Shown here: positions 1 through 11,619 of the stretch, piece by piece
How positions within the stretch are numbered: position 1 is the stretch's first letter
How the letters are laid out: each line of letters opens with the position of its first letter
From: Cryptomeria japonica
Taxonomy: Eukaryota; Streptophyta; Pinopsida; Cupressales; Cupressaceae
DNA: 64,000 bases
Assembly: GCF_030272615.1 (NCBI RefSeq)
Contig: NC_081407.1
Coordinates: 379,512,679-379,576,678, forward strand
Direction: 5' to 3'
The notes under the pieces: generated by a model
The model's database searches: none
Seen by the model: the letters and a program-made list of their open reading frames with translations, nothing else
What the model was told of the DNA's origin: nothing
Made by a program: the position numbers and the translations under genes

Positions 1-330
1 AAATGAGGATTATTTTTCTCGTGGTTCCTATATATAGGTTGTGGAACCCTAATTAGTTGTGGTCACCTCCCAATGCCTTTCACTACCTGGTGATCCCTTT
101 TGGGCCTTGTTTTCACTCACTTGTACCTATTGCCTTATCTTTATCCCTTTTAGCCTTTCTTTCCTATCAAGAGATTATTTTCAGTTTTCCCAAAACAAAT
201 CATCCAATATCTCGAGGGGGCATACCAGTCTCATACTGGGGCAAATGGTGTATCAGTTAATCTTATTTTCTTTGAGCGAACATGACATGTTGTATTGTCT
301 CAAAGAGGGACAAAATGTAGACACCTAAAA
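1..330 (+). mobile_element. 3' end of a Ty3/Gypsy-type LTR element with LTR start
   Basis: A purine-rich stretch (AAAGAGGGACAAAA, about 302-315) lies directly before TGTAGACACCTAAAATTGTC at 316. That is the layout of a polypurine tract followed by the TG start of a 3' LTR in plant Gypsy elements. The LTR-like sequence runs on into AT-rich DNA after 330 and no end was found. The 67-aa and 89-aa ORFs that overlap here are non-coding 3' untranslated sequence of the element in my reading. No pol domain is present because the window starts inside the element. Family assignment is inferred from the LTR edge only. Confidence 0.5.
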
Positions 331-1082
331 TTGTCTTAGCCTAATTAAATAAATTATTTATTTATTTAATTAATTCGCTAATGGAGATCAAACCCTATGA
401 GCATGTGAATGGTATAATCTTTCATATTTTTTGTTTTTCATGTTTCTAGGTTCTTCATTGGTGTATGGTGGATTTCATTGTAGAACTAGGGTTTCGTGTG
501 GTTGGATCTTTGTTTGGTTTTACAATATTTTAGCTGTCCAATTTCACCGTATATGATAATATTATAACAAATACAATTAATAAAATATAAAAAAATTAAG
601 GCTAAATTAATTAATTTAAAATATTTAATTTTTAACCTTATATTATGTAAATTGAAAACATAACCTAAAAATTTCTACAACAAAGTAAACAAAATTAAAA
701 AAATTGAGCACTTTATTTAAATTTTATGCCAACAAAAAAATTTAATTAAAAATACATTAGAGCATTAAACACTTATCTTAATTAAATTCTAACCCCAACT
801 CTAACATGAAACCTCATTAAAACGATATAATATTAAAAATATGTGTTAAGGATAGATTAATTAATGTAGATCATATAATTTTCACTTTTACGTTATCAAA
901 AATGTTAAGGCTAAATTAGTTATTGTATCTAGTATGCAATTTTTAACCTAATTTTTTTTAAATTAAAAGAATAATCTAAAAATTCCTAGAAAAAAGTAAG
1001 TAAAAAATGAACGTTGCATTTTATTTTAATTTTATGATAACAAAAAAAATTAACAATACATGTAAAAATTTAGCACTTATCC
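331..1082. repeat. AT-rich region with a ~310-bp direct repeat
   Basis: No gene is visible. Two diverged direct copies occur at about 595-790 and 905-1,085. Both carry 'aaggctaaatta', then 'tttttaacct', then '(a)ataa(c/t)ctaaaaatt(t/c)cta', then a run ending 'cacttatc'. The second copy leads straight into the telomere-like array, so the repeat may be the edge unit of that array. Confidence 0.45.
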
Positions 1083-3500
1083 TAATCCGAACCTAAACCC
1101 TTACCCTAACCCTACTTGTAGTTTTCTCTCTAACTATAATGATAACCCTAGTCCTAACCCAAACCCTAACCTTGACCTTGAATTTGTCTCTAACCCAAAC
1201 CCTAACCTTAATTAAACCCAACCCTAACCCTAAATATAATTTAAATTCTAATCCTAACCCTAAAATTATAATTAGATTTATCATGTAATTTAAATTAGGG
1301 TTTTAGTTCAATAAGGACAAGTTTTTAGTTATAGTTAGGGTACATTTAGAGTTCAATAAGATTAAGAATTCAAATATAAACATGATTATTAAATACTTCA
1401 ACTAATTAATTCATAAACCTAACTTAACTGAACTTGAACACTCACTCTAAACATTTAATAAATCATAATTTCAATTGAACTTTCACTGGAACCCTAATAG
1501 TAACACTAATTTAACCATTTTTAAATCTCACCTCTAATTGACATGTAATTATATCCCTTACCATAGCCTTAACTTTTAAACTAAATTATATTAAAACCCT
1601 AACTAATCACTTACCCTAAACTTCTATTAACACTAATACTAATGTAAACTTAAATAGCCCTAACTAAAAACTAATCCTAATTCAATTGTAACCCTAACTG
1701 GAAGTGAAAACTAACCCTAAATAAAGACTATCTCTAATCAAAGTCTAGTTATATGAAGCTAAACCTAACCATAATTACATACTAACAATAGTTGAATTTA
1801 ACCCCAACCTTATTCTTATTTGAACCCAATAGATAAGAATGATGCTAAGCATCATTAAACCCTCAAGCACTAATTAAACTCTAACTCTAACCCTAATCAA
1901 ACTCAAAAACCAACTCTAAACCTTGAATGAATTTCATTGTAACCCTAATAGTAACACTATTTGAACCCTAATAGCCATTATCAAAAACTCTATTTGAACC
2001 CTTTTTAAATTTCATCCCTATTTGACATGTAATCCTTATCTTAGCCTAAACATATTCAATCCCTAACTTGGATTTAGTAATTGTAACTAAATTAGGGTTA
2101 CGATTATGATGCATATTTCATTAGGGTTAGGATTTAACTAAATTTAGGTGAGGAGTTGGGATTAGGGTAATTGTTTAGTTAGGTTAAAAAATTTAGGGCA
2201 TAAATTAAGGTTAAGGTTGTTCAATTAAGCTAACCCTAACCCTATTGTAATTGAATCATAACCCTAATTCTAATCCTAATTGAAATCTAATATTAACCCT
2301 AACTCTAATAAAACCCTTATCATAATCAAACACTAACCTTGATAGTCTATCCAATCTAGAACTATTTGAACCCTGACCATAACCCAATCATAGCATAATT
2401 GAAACCTAACCCTAACTCAACTATAACCCTAGAATTAAGCTCTATCTACAACTTGAACCCTAATCTAACCATAATTGAACCTAGCCCTAAACTTAACGGC
2501 AACCCTCATTAAACTTTTTAAATCTTAATTGAAATATAATCCTAATCTAAAACTAACCTTAATAATTAAACTCTAATCCTAATTTAACCCTACCCCTAAT
2601 CTAATTGAATCATAACCCTAAATGAACTATAATCCTAACCCTAGCTATAATAAAACTATTACCATAATTAAATTCTAAACATAATTGCACCCTAAATCTA
2701 ATTAACTATAACCTTAACACTTAACCCTAATCCCTCTAACAAAATGCCAACCCTAACCTATCCATAAACTTAACTCTAACCAAAAAATTAAACCCTACCT
2801 ACAACATGAACCTTAATCTAACCCTAATTGAACCGTAAGCCTAATATGAACCCTAACCTTGATTGAACCCTAATCCCAATTGAATTATAGCCCAGACCCT
2901 AACCCTAATTGAACTACAATCCTAATTTAACCCTAACCCTAATGTAATTGTACCATAACCTTAATTCTAACTCTAATTAAACTCTAATACTAGACCACGA
3001 TATAATTAAAACCTTATAATAATCAAATCCTAACCTTGATAATATCTCTAATTTGGACTTAAATTAATCCTAACCCTAATAGAACCTTTATGATAACTTA
3101 ACCATAACCCTAATTGAATCCTAACACTAACTCTAGCCATAATTAAATGCTAAATGAATTTTAATACTAATTGTTCTTGATTGAACACTAACACTAACCC
3201 TAACACTTATTCAAATTGAACCCTAACACTTATTATAATTGAACCCCAACCCTTGCTCCAAGCATTATCCTAGAATAGTAAGCCTAATTATAGTGTAACG
3301 TTACCCTAAACTTTTAATCTTATCATAATTGAAACCTAACTATAACCCTAAACCTAAATCCCTAGTTACAATTTGGACCCTAACCTAACCATAATTAAAT
3401 CCTATGCTTAAACTTAACCCTAACCCTAATTGAACTCTATTCCTAATCTAATCCCATTTCAACCCAAACCCTAATTGTGTTTGAATCATAATGCTAATTA
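1083..3500 (+). repeat. Degenerate telomere-like (CCCTAA)n satellite, array 1
   Basis: About 2.4 kb is dominated by CCCTAA, CCTAA and variants such as 'aaccctaattgaaccctaa', with the C-rich strand on plus. Short stretches switch to TTAGGG orientation at about 1,290-1,345 and 2,085-2,215. Perfect consecutive hexamers are few, so this is an old interstitial array and not a chromosome end. Longer shared phrases ('aaccttgata...', 'taaccataattgaa...') recur within it and also in array 2 at 12,970-16,450. This points to a complex satellite derived from telomeric sequence. The small minus-strand ORF at 1,093-1,284 is simply this repeat translated. Confidence 0.85.
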
Positions 3501-3769
3501 AACTATAACATGAAAATTTTACCCTATCTATAAATTAAAAAAATAAGGTTGAAATAAAGTTACTGTTAAAATTTTATTATTAATAAATAAAAATTATAAT
3601 GTACATTTATATTATACTAATATTATATTAATAGTAATATAAGTATTGAAAAATAATTATAATTTATAATAACATTATTATCTATTATTATAGTTTTATT
3701 TAATATTATAATATTACATAAATATATATTGACTTCTTTAATGTCTTGTATGTTGTGTTACGACTTCTA
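3501..3769. other. AT-rich spacer between array 1 and foldback
   Basis: This is almost pure A/T with no coding potential. It ends in 'tgttgtgttacgacttctactag', which resembles 'tgttgcgccgcagctgctactag' in the same position before the second foldback (16,565-16,585). The spacer therefore seems to belong to a duplicated array, spacer and foldback module. Confidence 0.4.
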
Positions 3770-3936
3770 CTAGGTTATATATTTAATTTTATAATATATA
3801 TAAAATATGTTAAGAGATGTCCTTCTCGAAACACCTATTTTTACTATTTTTCACCCTAAATTTTAATAGACACTTGAAAAAAGATATCTCTTGACATATT
3901 TTATATATATATTATAAAATTAAATATATAAACTAA
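3770..3936. repeat. Foldback (inverted repeat), copy 1
   Basis: Two arms of about 65 bp pair with each other. The left arm runs from 'ctaggttatatatttaa' to 'ccttctcgaaacacc'. The right arm runs from 'gacacttgaaaaaagat' to 'aaattaaatatataaacta'. They are separated by about 30 bp containing 'tttttcaccctaaattttaat'. The loop and inner stem match the second foldback at 16,582-16,757, where the stem is better kept. It could be a MITE-like element or a structural part of the satellite; no terminal target duplication was found. Confidence 0.7.
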
Positions 3937-3973
3937 TATCTATTCTTATTGGAAAAATAAATCTTTATAGCAA

Positions 3974-4400
3974 GAGAGAACCCACCCAACTACGACCCTA
4001 TGGCATCACATTTCAAGCCTCACATTTTATATTTTTCCACCACGACTAACTTGCAAACGCGTTAAAATTGACTCGACTTTTCTGTGAACCTTTTGACACC
4101 CAACACAAGCGAGCCAAATTCTGACGACTAATGGCCTCTTCGATGTGAGGTTTATCTTTCACACGACTTTCCACCTTACAGCTTCTCTCAACTACGACCC
4201 GAGAGAAAGACCCACCCAAGTACGACCCTGCTTAAAATTGAAAAAGGGCTCAATATGGCATCAAATTTCAGGCCTCGCATTTTTTTTTCCACCCCGACTA
4301 AATTGCAAACACGTTAAATTGACTGGACTTTTCTGTGAACCTTTTGACACGCAATACAAGCCAGCCAAATTCTGGCGACTTTCCACCTGAGTAGCTCTCT
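3974..4400 (+). repeat. ~227-bp tandem duplication upstream of lectin-kinase fragment
   Basis: Two imperfect direct copies (about 3,974-4,200 and 4,201-4,400) share 'acccacccaa.tacgaccct', 'atggcatca.atttca.gcctc', 'cgactaa.ttgcaaac.cgtta' and 'cttttctgtgaaccttttga'. The same 'gtgaacc.tttgacacgcaa' phrase occurs upstream of the second lectin-kinase fragment (near 24,930). The block therefore probably represents ancestral promoter or 5' untranslated sequence of that gene, duplicated locally here. Confidence 0.6.
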
Positions 4401-4455
4401 TGGAAATATATATTAACGCCTTAGGGACGTTCGCTCCGTGGCTAACAATTGAGCA

Positions 4456-4930
4456 ATGGAAAACAGGGCAAAATTATGTTTTAGCATGTTTTTTGCGCTT
4501 ACAGTGCTTACTCAACAGCAGAGTTATGGAGCTGCAGTCGATTCTGGAGATACTTTTTCGTTGGGCGCTTTGCTCACCGGAAATCAGACCATCATTTCAA
4601 AGAACGGCACCTTTGAATTGGGATTCTTCAGCCCAAATGGAAGCAACTGGTATGTCCAAATACCAGAGAAGACATATGTTTGGGTGGCCAACAGGGAGAC
4701 TCCCGCCAGAAACCGGTCAGGCGTTTTGAAGCTATCAAGTGAAGGTAATCTGGTACTGCTTGATGCGGAGGGTGTCTTTATTCGGTAAGTGAACACAACA
4801 ACCAAGGCATCCCGGGCTGTTATTTTAGTTTCTGGTAATTTTTTGATGCTGAGCAATGACAATAAATCTGAAATTGTTTGGCAGAGTTTCGACAATCCTG
4901 TAGACACCCGGTTGCCAAGATACCTATTTC
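4456..4930 (+). pseudogene. Truncated G-type lectin S-receptor-like kinase fragment 1
   Basis: The fragment starts with a hydrophobic signal-peptide-like leader, followed by the B-lectin (bulb-type mannose-binding) domain. Family hallmarks are visible: QTIISKNGTFELGFFSPNG, VWVANRETP, GNLVLLD, SGNFLML and IVWQSF(D)NPVDT. In intact relatives this domain forms the outside-facing part of a plasma-membrane receptor kinase, followed by SLG/PAN domains, a transmembrane helix and a Ser/Thr kinase. None of those follow here. Compared with the copy at 25,066, a stretch equivalent to 'IGIWYA' is missing after 'NWY', and a tryptophan codon has become a stop (position ~4,786). Homology ends abruptly after 'VDTRLP' at about 4,915. 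The start ATG at 4,456 was chosen because it gives the leader peptide. This is a pseudogene. Confidence 0.85.
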
Positions 4931-6099
4931 AATAAATTTATGTATGTGGCTATTTTATTTATGTCCTAATTTTGTAAATAAATTAGAAATTTTATTTGTA
5001 TTTCTGTTTTTATTTTTTTATTTTAATTTAATATTTATTTTAATAATTAATATTAATATTTTTTATATTTAAATGATTATAAAATTTAAAATAGTACTTT
5101 ATAGTTAGTTTTAGAAGGTGTTATGAGAGGGTTTAATGATTAAGGTGATATTTTTCAAATAGTTTTTAAATTTTTTATTTGCATGTGGTTGATGTAATAT
5201 GGAAGGATTGGTAATGTTGTCTCATGCAAAAAAATCATGTAGTTGTGTCATCTATTTAAAAAGTGTTACTATTTTAACTCTTTGATTTTGGTTATAATCC
5301 ATTCTATATGAACTAGATAACCTTTATCATAAGTGATCTGAGCATCTACTTCTTTGTGGTTTTTGTTGAAGAATATCTTTTAGTGTGATCCTCTAGGTAA
5401 AAGGTTACAAGAAGCCTTTCAAAATCCATTAGTTGTCTTTTGTTTCCTTAGTTGCTCTCATTAGAATGCAAGGGGTTATTTCGAGGTGATTGTTTAGGGT
5501 TCCTTCCTAAACTCCTGTGTTCTAATTAGGTGGTTTTGTTGTGTCAGGACCCTTGTTCCTATCAGTTGTTGCTTTGGTCAAAAATCTTTGTTCAAAAAAG
5601 GGTCTATCATATTTTGGTGTTTTTGGTCTAGTGGTCTCACTGCTTGTGAGTTCCTCCCTCGTGTGTGCCTATATGGTGGTTATGTAATGGTTTGGGCCTA
5701 GTTTAATCTATTTAGACCAATTACAAAGACCTTGATGAATACATTTTTATTATGTAGAATAACAATATTTGAATTTGAATTTTAATCCCTCAACAATGTG
5801 TAATATAGATTTTTCCAAATGACTTAAAAAAACAACTTAACCTTGTCACAATAATTAACATTAAATCTTTGAAGACATTTCACTTCTCTTTTTTATTAAC
5901 AAAATATTTTAAAAACAAGTTATACAAAAACACAGGAGTGTGATTAAATTCCATAGAATGAAAAATAAATATTCTATGATGTATACAAATAAAAAATAAT
6001 ATAAATAAAAAACATTTATATAAATGAAAATATTTTAGATAAACAAACTTAATCTAATTAATAATAAACTAAAATGAGAAGTTTACATAAAATATATTT
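4931..6099. other. Non-coding region with a block shared with 26,590-26,820
   Basis: No gene is visible. Bases about 5,105-5,345 ('ggtttaatgattaaggtgat' to 'cataagtgatctgagcat') match 26,605-26,820, downstream of the second lectin-kinase fragment, at high similarity. The lectin-kinase fragments and this downstream block are therefore parts of the same duplicated segment. The rest, 5,350-6,099, is AT-rich with nothing recognisable. Confidence 0.6.
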
Positions 6100-6359
6100 A
6101 ATAATATAGAAATAGAGGTATAGGAAGAGAGGGAGAGAGATGGAGGTATAGAGAGATCAAGACATGTATAGAGATAAAGAGGGAGAAAGGGAAATAGTTG
6201 TAGGGATGAAGATAGAGAAAGAGAGAAAGAGAGACACAAATAGATAGAGACATGGATAAAAGTAGAGGAAGAGGTAACTATAGAAAAAGATAGGGAGAGA
6301 GAGAGGGTGAGATATAGAGCAATAAATAGAGAGATATATAAAAAGGAGGACATGGAGAG

Positions 6360-6455
<96 letters not shown>

Positions 6456-6895
6456 ATAAATATAGAGAAATAGAGAGAGGGATAGATATAGACATATGGA
6501 AAGAGAAAGAGAGGAGACAAAAATATGTGGGAAAAGAGAGGGGGGGAGAGGTAGAGATACTTAGAGAGTGTGAGAATGAGAGATCAAGAAAAGGAAGGGG
6601 GGGGGGGAGGTAGAAATAGATAGGGATATATGGAGAGTGTGACAATGAGAGATGGAGAGAGATAGTGAGAGAAATTTAGGTAGAGGGGGAAAGAGGAGAT
6701 AGGTAGAGTAGGGAGAGAAGAGAGGGGGGGGGGGGGGAGGGACAAAGATAAGTAGAAGGGAAAGAGATAGAGAGATCAATATAAGAGAGCAAAATAGAAA
6801 AGAATAGAAATGTCACTATATAGATAGATCATAGAAAAGGGATAGGGAAAGAGATAGAGATAGGTACAAAAAGATATGGATAGTATGTGATAGAG

Positions 6896-6991
<96 letters not shown>
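6100..6991. repeat. ~0.9-kb polypurine tract with (AT)n, (GA)n, (GT)n and G runs
   Basis: The plus strand is almost entirely A and G, with GAGA, GGGA and AGATAG phrases. Embedded microsatellites are (AT)n at 6,363-6,410 joined directly to (GA)n at 6,411-6,452, and (GT)n at 6,898-6,944 joined directly to (GA)n at 6,945-6,991. There are G runs of nine or more near 6,600 and 6,726. The minus-strand ORFs here (up to 162 aa, Ser/Leu/Tyr-rich) are translations of this tract and are not genes. Such homopurine-homopyrimidine DNA can form triplex (H-DNA) structures; that is general knowledge and was not shown here. Confidence 0.9.
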
Positions 6992-6994
<3 letters not shown>

Positions 6995-8040
6995 GAAGAA
7001 GGAGTGATATAGATAATATATTAATTATAATTAAATATTACATAAAATTATTATATATGTGCAATTATAAATTTATTTGATAGAATGAATTTTTAATAAT
7101 AATTGTTTGTATTATTTATTTTATATAATATAAATAATTGAATATAAACATAATATATTTTTAAATCTAAACTTGAAATTAAATATTAAATTTTTTTCTC
7201 CAATTGAAACATTGTAAGATAGAGCTCATGATATGTATATAAATTGATTGGAAACTTCATTAAAAAATAATTTAGAGATTACCTTAAGATAGAGCTCGTG
7301 ATATGTATATAGATCAATTAGAAACTTCATAAAGAAAGAAAGATGTTACCTCAATGTGAAATCACGGATGGTGTACAAATTAAATTCGCTTTTATTTATA
7401 TACCAATTGGAATCAATCTTTTAGAAAAACTATTAAAATTTTAGGTGGGCATGCATGGGCTCACTGCATGCAGTTTGCTGGCAACTGATTTCCTTGGCAC
7501 ATAGCGTAGTAGATGATTATGTGGTCCTATTTCCTTATGCATGTAGTTTCTCTTCATATTTTTTGAAGTGTTCCCTATTGCTTTATGACTCCTACCTTAT
7601 TTCTTTATATTTTTGGTTGAATTTGAGGGATGTGAGACTGTAGGGTGGTTTTGGATCAAGTGACATGACACTGCAATATGAATTTATATATCCTTTACAA
7701 TCTATTTAGAGGATAGGATCTGTCAAGGTTGCTTATATTCTAATTAAATTTATTTGTAGATCTATTGATAGGGTAAGATCTATCAAGGACTATAGTTAGT
7801 TTCATGTTGTGCATTATGACCTATTCATGCTTTATCTACTGTATTTCATTGATAGGTTCTACATTAGTTTGGTGAGTTGAAATGCAAACTCTTAACCATG
7901 CAATATTGATATGCATCTTAAATGCTTGATGCATCTACTTGATGATGGTCAAGCAACTTAAGTATTGGGTTTGTTGTTCAGTGTTATGATTCTTCTTAGG
8001 CTATTGGATAAATAAATTTCCATATAGAAGTCTTATTAAT
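6992..8040. other. AT-rich region with a ~72-bp tandem repeat
   Basis: A two-copy repeat lies at about 7,213-7,262 and 7,285-7,331 ('aagatagagctc(a/g)tgatatgtatata' to 'gaaacttcat'). Weaker 'gatctatcaagg'-type phrases recur near 7,710 and 7,775. A 62-aa ORF at 7,455-7,643 has no recognisable domain and is not called as a gene. Confidence 0.4.
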
Positions 8041-8478
8041 TCATAGTGTTCTTGATGTTGAGCCTATGTTTTTGGATTTCATTTTGCAACGTATATTTTC
8101 AACTTCGACATCTATTTCTATCCCTTTGTCAAAATTATCTTTCAGAAAACTGAAAGTAGGAGAGGCTGCCATATTTGTAGGATATCTTAGGCAGTTATTT
8201 TTTCTTAATTGTAGAAGTTGAGTTAGTTCTAGCAAGGGTTCCAAGGCTTGATTCTTCTTGTAAGGATTTTCTTTTATGCATCTAAACTCCTTTGTTTGTC
8301 TTTTCATAGCTAGGGTCACAACTACTACTTTGAGATGTTTTGTAGTGTTCTCAAAAGCATGTCCTTCAAAGAAGTTTGTCAAGCTCTTTATATATTTTGA
8401 GCTTAGCTTTTTATTTCTGGCAAGTACAAATTTCCCTGTGAATAAACGTAAATGGAAATCAGTCACACGGCCAACCAA
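8041..8478 (-). CDS. Unrecognised 145-aa ORF
   Basis: This open frame is longer than most in the AT-rich surroundings, with lysine-rich, fairly balanced composition. I do not recognise any domain. There is no clear signal peptide or membrane segment. It sits 190 bp from a PPR relic on the opposite strand. It may be a chance ORF or an exon remnant, since no splice context could be confirmed. I regard it as more likely not functional. Confidence 0.15.
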   Translation of the reverse strand: MVGRVTDFHLRLFTGKFVLARNKKLSSKYIKSLTNFFEGHAFENTTKHLKVVVVTLAMKRQTKEFRCIKENPYKKNQALEPLLELTQLLQLRKNNCLRYPTNMAASPTFSFLKDNFDKGIEIDVEVENIRCKMKSKNIGSTSRTL

Positions 8479-8663
8479 ATAAAAATGCGAGGCTATTTTC
8501 AGTTAACTCACAGAAAATCGAGTGCTTCAGTTACAAGATGTTGGCATTATTGTAGCTGGGAAAATATTGACATAAACTGTTAAAGCCACGACAACTATAC
8601 TATACTATAAACGAAGCGATAGAACTGACGGAGGGGAGGAGAGATTGCAAACCCGAGCCTCGC

Positions 8664-8801
8664 ACTTTCAAAACATTCAAGCAAATGCGACTGGCATATG
8701 TAAAGCCGAACTCCACCATTTTTGTCAGCATCCAGCTTACCTCTGCTACAATGGGAGATTTGGAACAAGGTATGGACTTTCATCGAAGTATTGAATATTA
8801 T
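8664..8801 (+). pseudogene. PPR-protein fragment (PLS-type)
   Basis: One continuous frame reads like the core of a plant PLS-class pentatricopeptide repeat. It has 'TFKQMRLAYVKPNS', then 'TIFVSI', then 'MGDLEQGMDFHRSI', corresponding to the family pattern FxxMxxxGVKPNxxTFxSILxACAxMGxLExGxxxH. Intact members are organelle RNA-binding proteins used in RNA editing and processing. Only about one and a third repeats remain, with no start, no targeting peptide and no E/DYW tail, so this is a dead fragment. Similar relics lie at 17,588, 24,090, 32,790, 49,625 and 49,876. Confidence 0.75.
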
Positions 8802-11345
8802 TTATATCATAGACATTGGAAAATGGGAACACATTTGAAGTGTGGGTTCTATTTATTTATTTTCCCTTCTTTTGACCAACCAAATATAGAGATGCTCCCA
8901 TTTGTAACACAAGAAATTGGTTGAAGTTGTGTCCAGTTTTCCGGATGGGTTATAATGAATGGTGTGTGATTAATGTTTATTTTTCTCAGTTGTGATAAAT
9001 TAGATTTTCTCCCAACAAAGAATGAATTTCCCAAGCCTAACTGTTACACCTTTCTATTATTTTGCATGCCACATAAGATCAATGGGCTTGGTTCATTCAC
9101 GTAATTGACATTTTTCAAGGTCCCCTGTTCGGTAGGCCTAATCGTGACACTCTGCCCTTTAATATGCTTACACATTTTTGCATGCTAAATAGAGGATGAT
9201 TCGCGTGCCTGATGGAGTCTAGGTCTTTTTGCATACAAGGAAGAGGAGGTGAACATTGAAGAAAGGCAAAATTTAGCTGTCGGAGCGCTAATTATTTTGG
9301 GCAGGAGCATTTTTCTGTTAAGGCTCGCTATGCTTTCAAGGGGAAATCACCTGAAATTTAACTGGCGGCATATCCTCCAATAGAGGCGTTATATCTGCAA
9401 ATTCACTACAGTTGTTAGTTTTACTTACAAATTTTAGTATGCATATATTGCAATCATCCTTAAGATTTTGCGTTTGGGTTTTCATCTATTTCTTTTGAAG
9501 TTATTTTATCTCTATAATCTCACAGTGTATCCTTCTTTTTAAACAAATTTGCCTCAAGAAAATTGATGGATCTCATGCTACTCTTAGACTCCATGGATTT
9601 GAGAGATGTCTCTATCGATCTTGAGGAGCATTTGGGTACTTGCACAATTCATATATCTTTACTATGCATTATCCTTTAAGATTTGGTTATTTACCTATTT
9701 GCATGAAAATATGTATTAGAAATTGATTTAAATTAGACCATCATCTACAGGTGCTAGATATATCCAATACAAATATACAGAATCATTGTACAAAAGATGT
9801 GAGATGCAAAGCCAACTGGGTATAGTAAAGACTAAATGATTGGATTTCCTATGGAAGAGGCTTTGAGTAAGCCTGTGTATTATTTGGGTAAGGTGCTAGG
9901 CATATCAGGGAACGAGGTCACGACGAAGGCGAAACCATGGCCACCCCATTGTGGATACTCTAGTCGGATGGAAAGGACAAAGATCATGCTCAATGAAAAG
10001 ATCTGGTTTGTTCAAGTGGATAGATGAGGAATGGAATGTGCGACCCACCATAGTCTAATTTGCAGGGCCCCCAATTCCAGAATTCTAGCTAATCTGCCCA
10101 ACTTTAACGTGTTGTTTGAATGTTTCGAATGCTCTCAAATAAAATAGTGTTACCTCAAATCATTACGCCGAGAGGCGTTCCTATACAGTCTTAGCAGGGG
10201 AGTGAAGGATAGAATAAAATTAGAATATTATGTGTAAACATTAAAGAAAACGGAAATGATGGAAAACCAAACACCACCTCAAGCTGCGTGGAAGAAAAAA
10301 CATTTTCCGGCAGTTACATCAACAATGAATATTGCATGCTCCTCTCCAATGCACGGACGTCACTATAACGGTTCACACAGGCTACGATTGTAATGCAAAC
10401 TAACGTTACTATAATGCCATTCGTTGTAATGCAATTTTAGACTACTGCATGCTACCCTCAACGTTGCATTCATTATGAAGGAAAGTGGAAGGGTTTCAGC
10501 AAACAAGTTCATGCTATATAATAATCCTCCTGAGAAGAGAGAAAAAACATTTTTGATCCCAAATAAGAGGAAGAAACAATTCGCATTTGAACAACAAAAG
10601 ATTAAGTATGCAAACTATTCTGCAATCATCGCATTTTGTAATGGATTTTCTTCGATGATTTGTTGTTGCTTTCACCATTTCATGGCATCTAATCTTGATC
10701 TCTTTCCACATTTTTGTGTTGCAGAGAAGAAAACAACACAACTTCTTCGACCAACACCAGAACAACAAGCTTTCAGGTAAGCGAATCCAGCCATGTTTTG
10801 TTATGGGAAGCTCAATATTTAGATGTGTCATTCGATTAATATTATTATACTTCTCCATTATCTTAAACCGCATTTGGCATACCAATATTCATACAGTTAA
10901 ATGATATTGTTTCCTTGCTCATCTATCAGATGCATAACTTGTAACCTCTGTCTGGAATATTCTTTATCATTGGCAGACATATATTTCCAAGTATAGTGTT
11001 CGACTATTAATACACCTTCATTACGCTTTCATTATAGGCTCGTATTTCATTATAGGCAGAGGACACTAGCTAAGAATACGACTTTGCACCTGCAAATTTC
11101 ATTTGTCTGAGAAATATCGATTTATATAAATATTGCAATCGATGTTTCCAAGAGATGTCAAAACTATTCAAATGCTTTGCTTGTGTTACCATAGCATACT
11201 TCGATGGGTAGCAGAATTTGTTTATTTTTATTTCGAAGGAATTATGGGTAGCTAAAACATATTTCCATGGAGGACAGTCCCAATTTGGTTAAAACATCTG
11301 TAGTATTCAGTGCCTGCACACACTGCCAATATCATGGCTAACCGA
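8802..11345. other. No recognisable gene
   Basis: The sequence is somewhat less AT-rich than its surroundings. Short ORFs of 60-123 aa on both strands (for example 9,836-10,027, 10,475-10,780 and, opposite, 10,514-10,885) show no domain I recognise, and the last two overlap antisense to each other. I saw no repeat with other parts of the window. Confidence 0.3.
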
Positions 11346-11619
11346 AAAGAAGAGGATCTCCTCTAACTGCAACCACAGAGACCATACGTACAAGGAAGAG
11401 TTTGTGTTACCAATACATTGTGGTGATGAATGTGAATATCCAAACGATACATATATTAATCAAGATTTTAACAGGAGTTATCATAATGTAGAAACTAGAA
11501 GACCATTCATAGCACCTGAATCTCGTAGACGTAGAAGAGGTGGATCAAGGCATACAGCAAAGAAGAGGATCTGCTGTCACGGCAACCACAGAGAGGATAC
11601 CTATAACATATTTGAATAA
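11346..11619 (+). repeat. ~43-bp direct repeat within a short Arg-rich ORF region
   Basis: The phrase 'aagaagaggatct.ct.t' to 'caaccacagaga' occurs at about 11,346-11,388 and again at 11,560-11,602. An ORF at 11,404-11,619 (71 aa, with an RRRRRGG stretch) overlaps the second copy. It has no recognised domain and may be part of an unknown repeat-containing exon or transposon. Confidence 0.35.

Noticed and set aside
1093-1284. ORF with Gly-Leu and Val-Arg repeats
   Set aside because: It is the translation of telomere-like hexamers and not a gene.
1083-3500. True chromosome end (telomere)
   Set aside because: Hexamers are degenerate, orientation switches twice, and non-telomeric DNA lies on both sides.
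6069-6779. Minus-strand ORFs up to 162 aa, rich in Ser, Leu and Tyr-Ile repeats
   Set aside because: They are translations of the polypurine tract and its microsatellites; composition and repeats explain them fully.
10475-10904. Overlapping ORFs of 101, 123 and 69 aa as a host gene
   Set aside because: They overlap on opposite strands and no domain, splice pattern or homologous copy could be recognised.
11346-11602. CRISPR-like or short-repeat array
   Set aside because: Only two repeat copies with a long gap, in a eukaryotic context.
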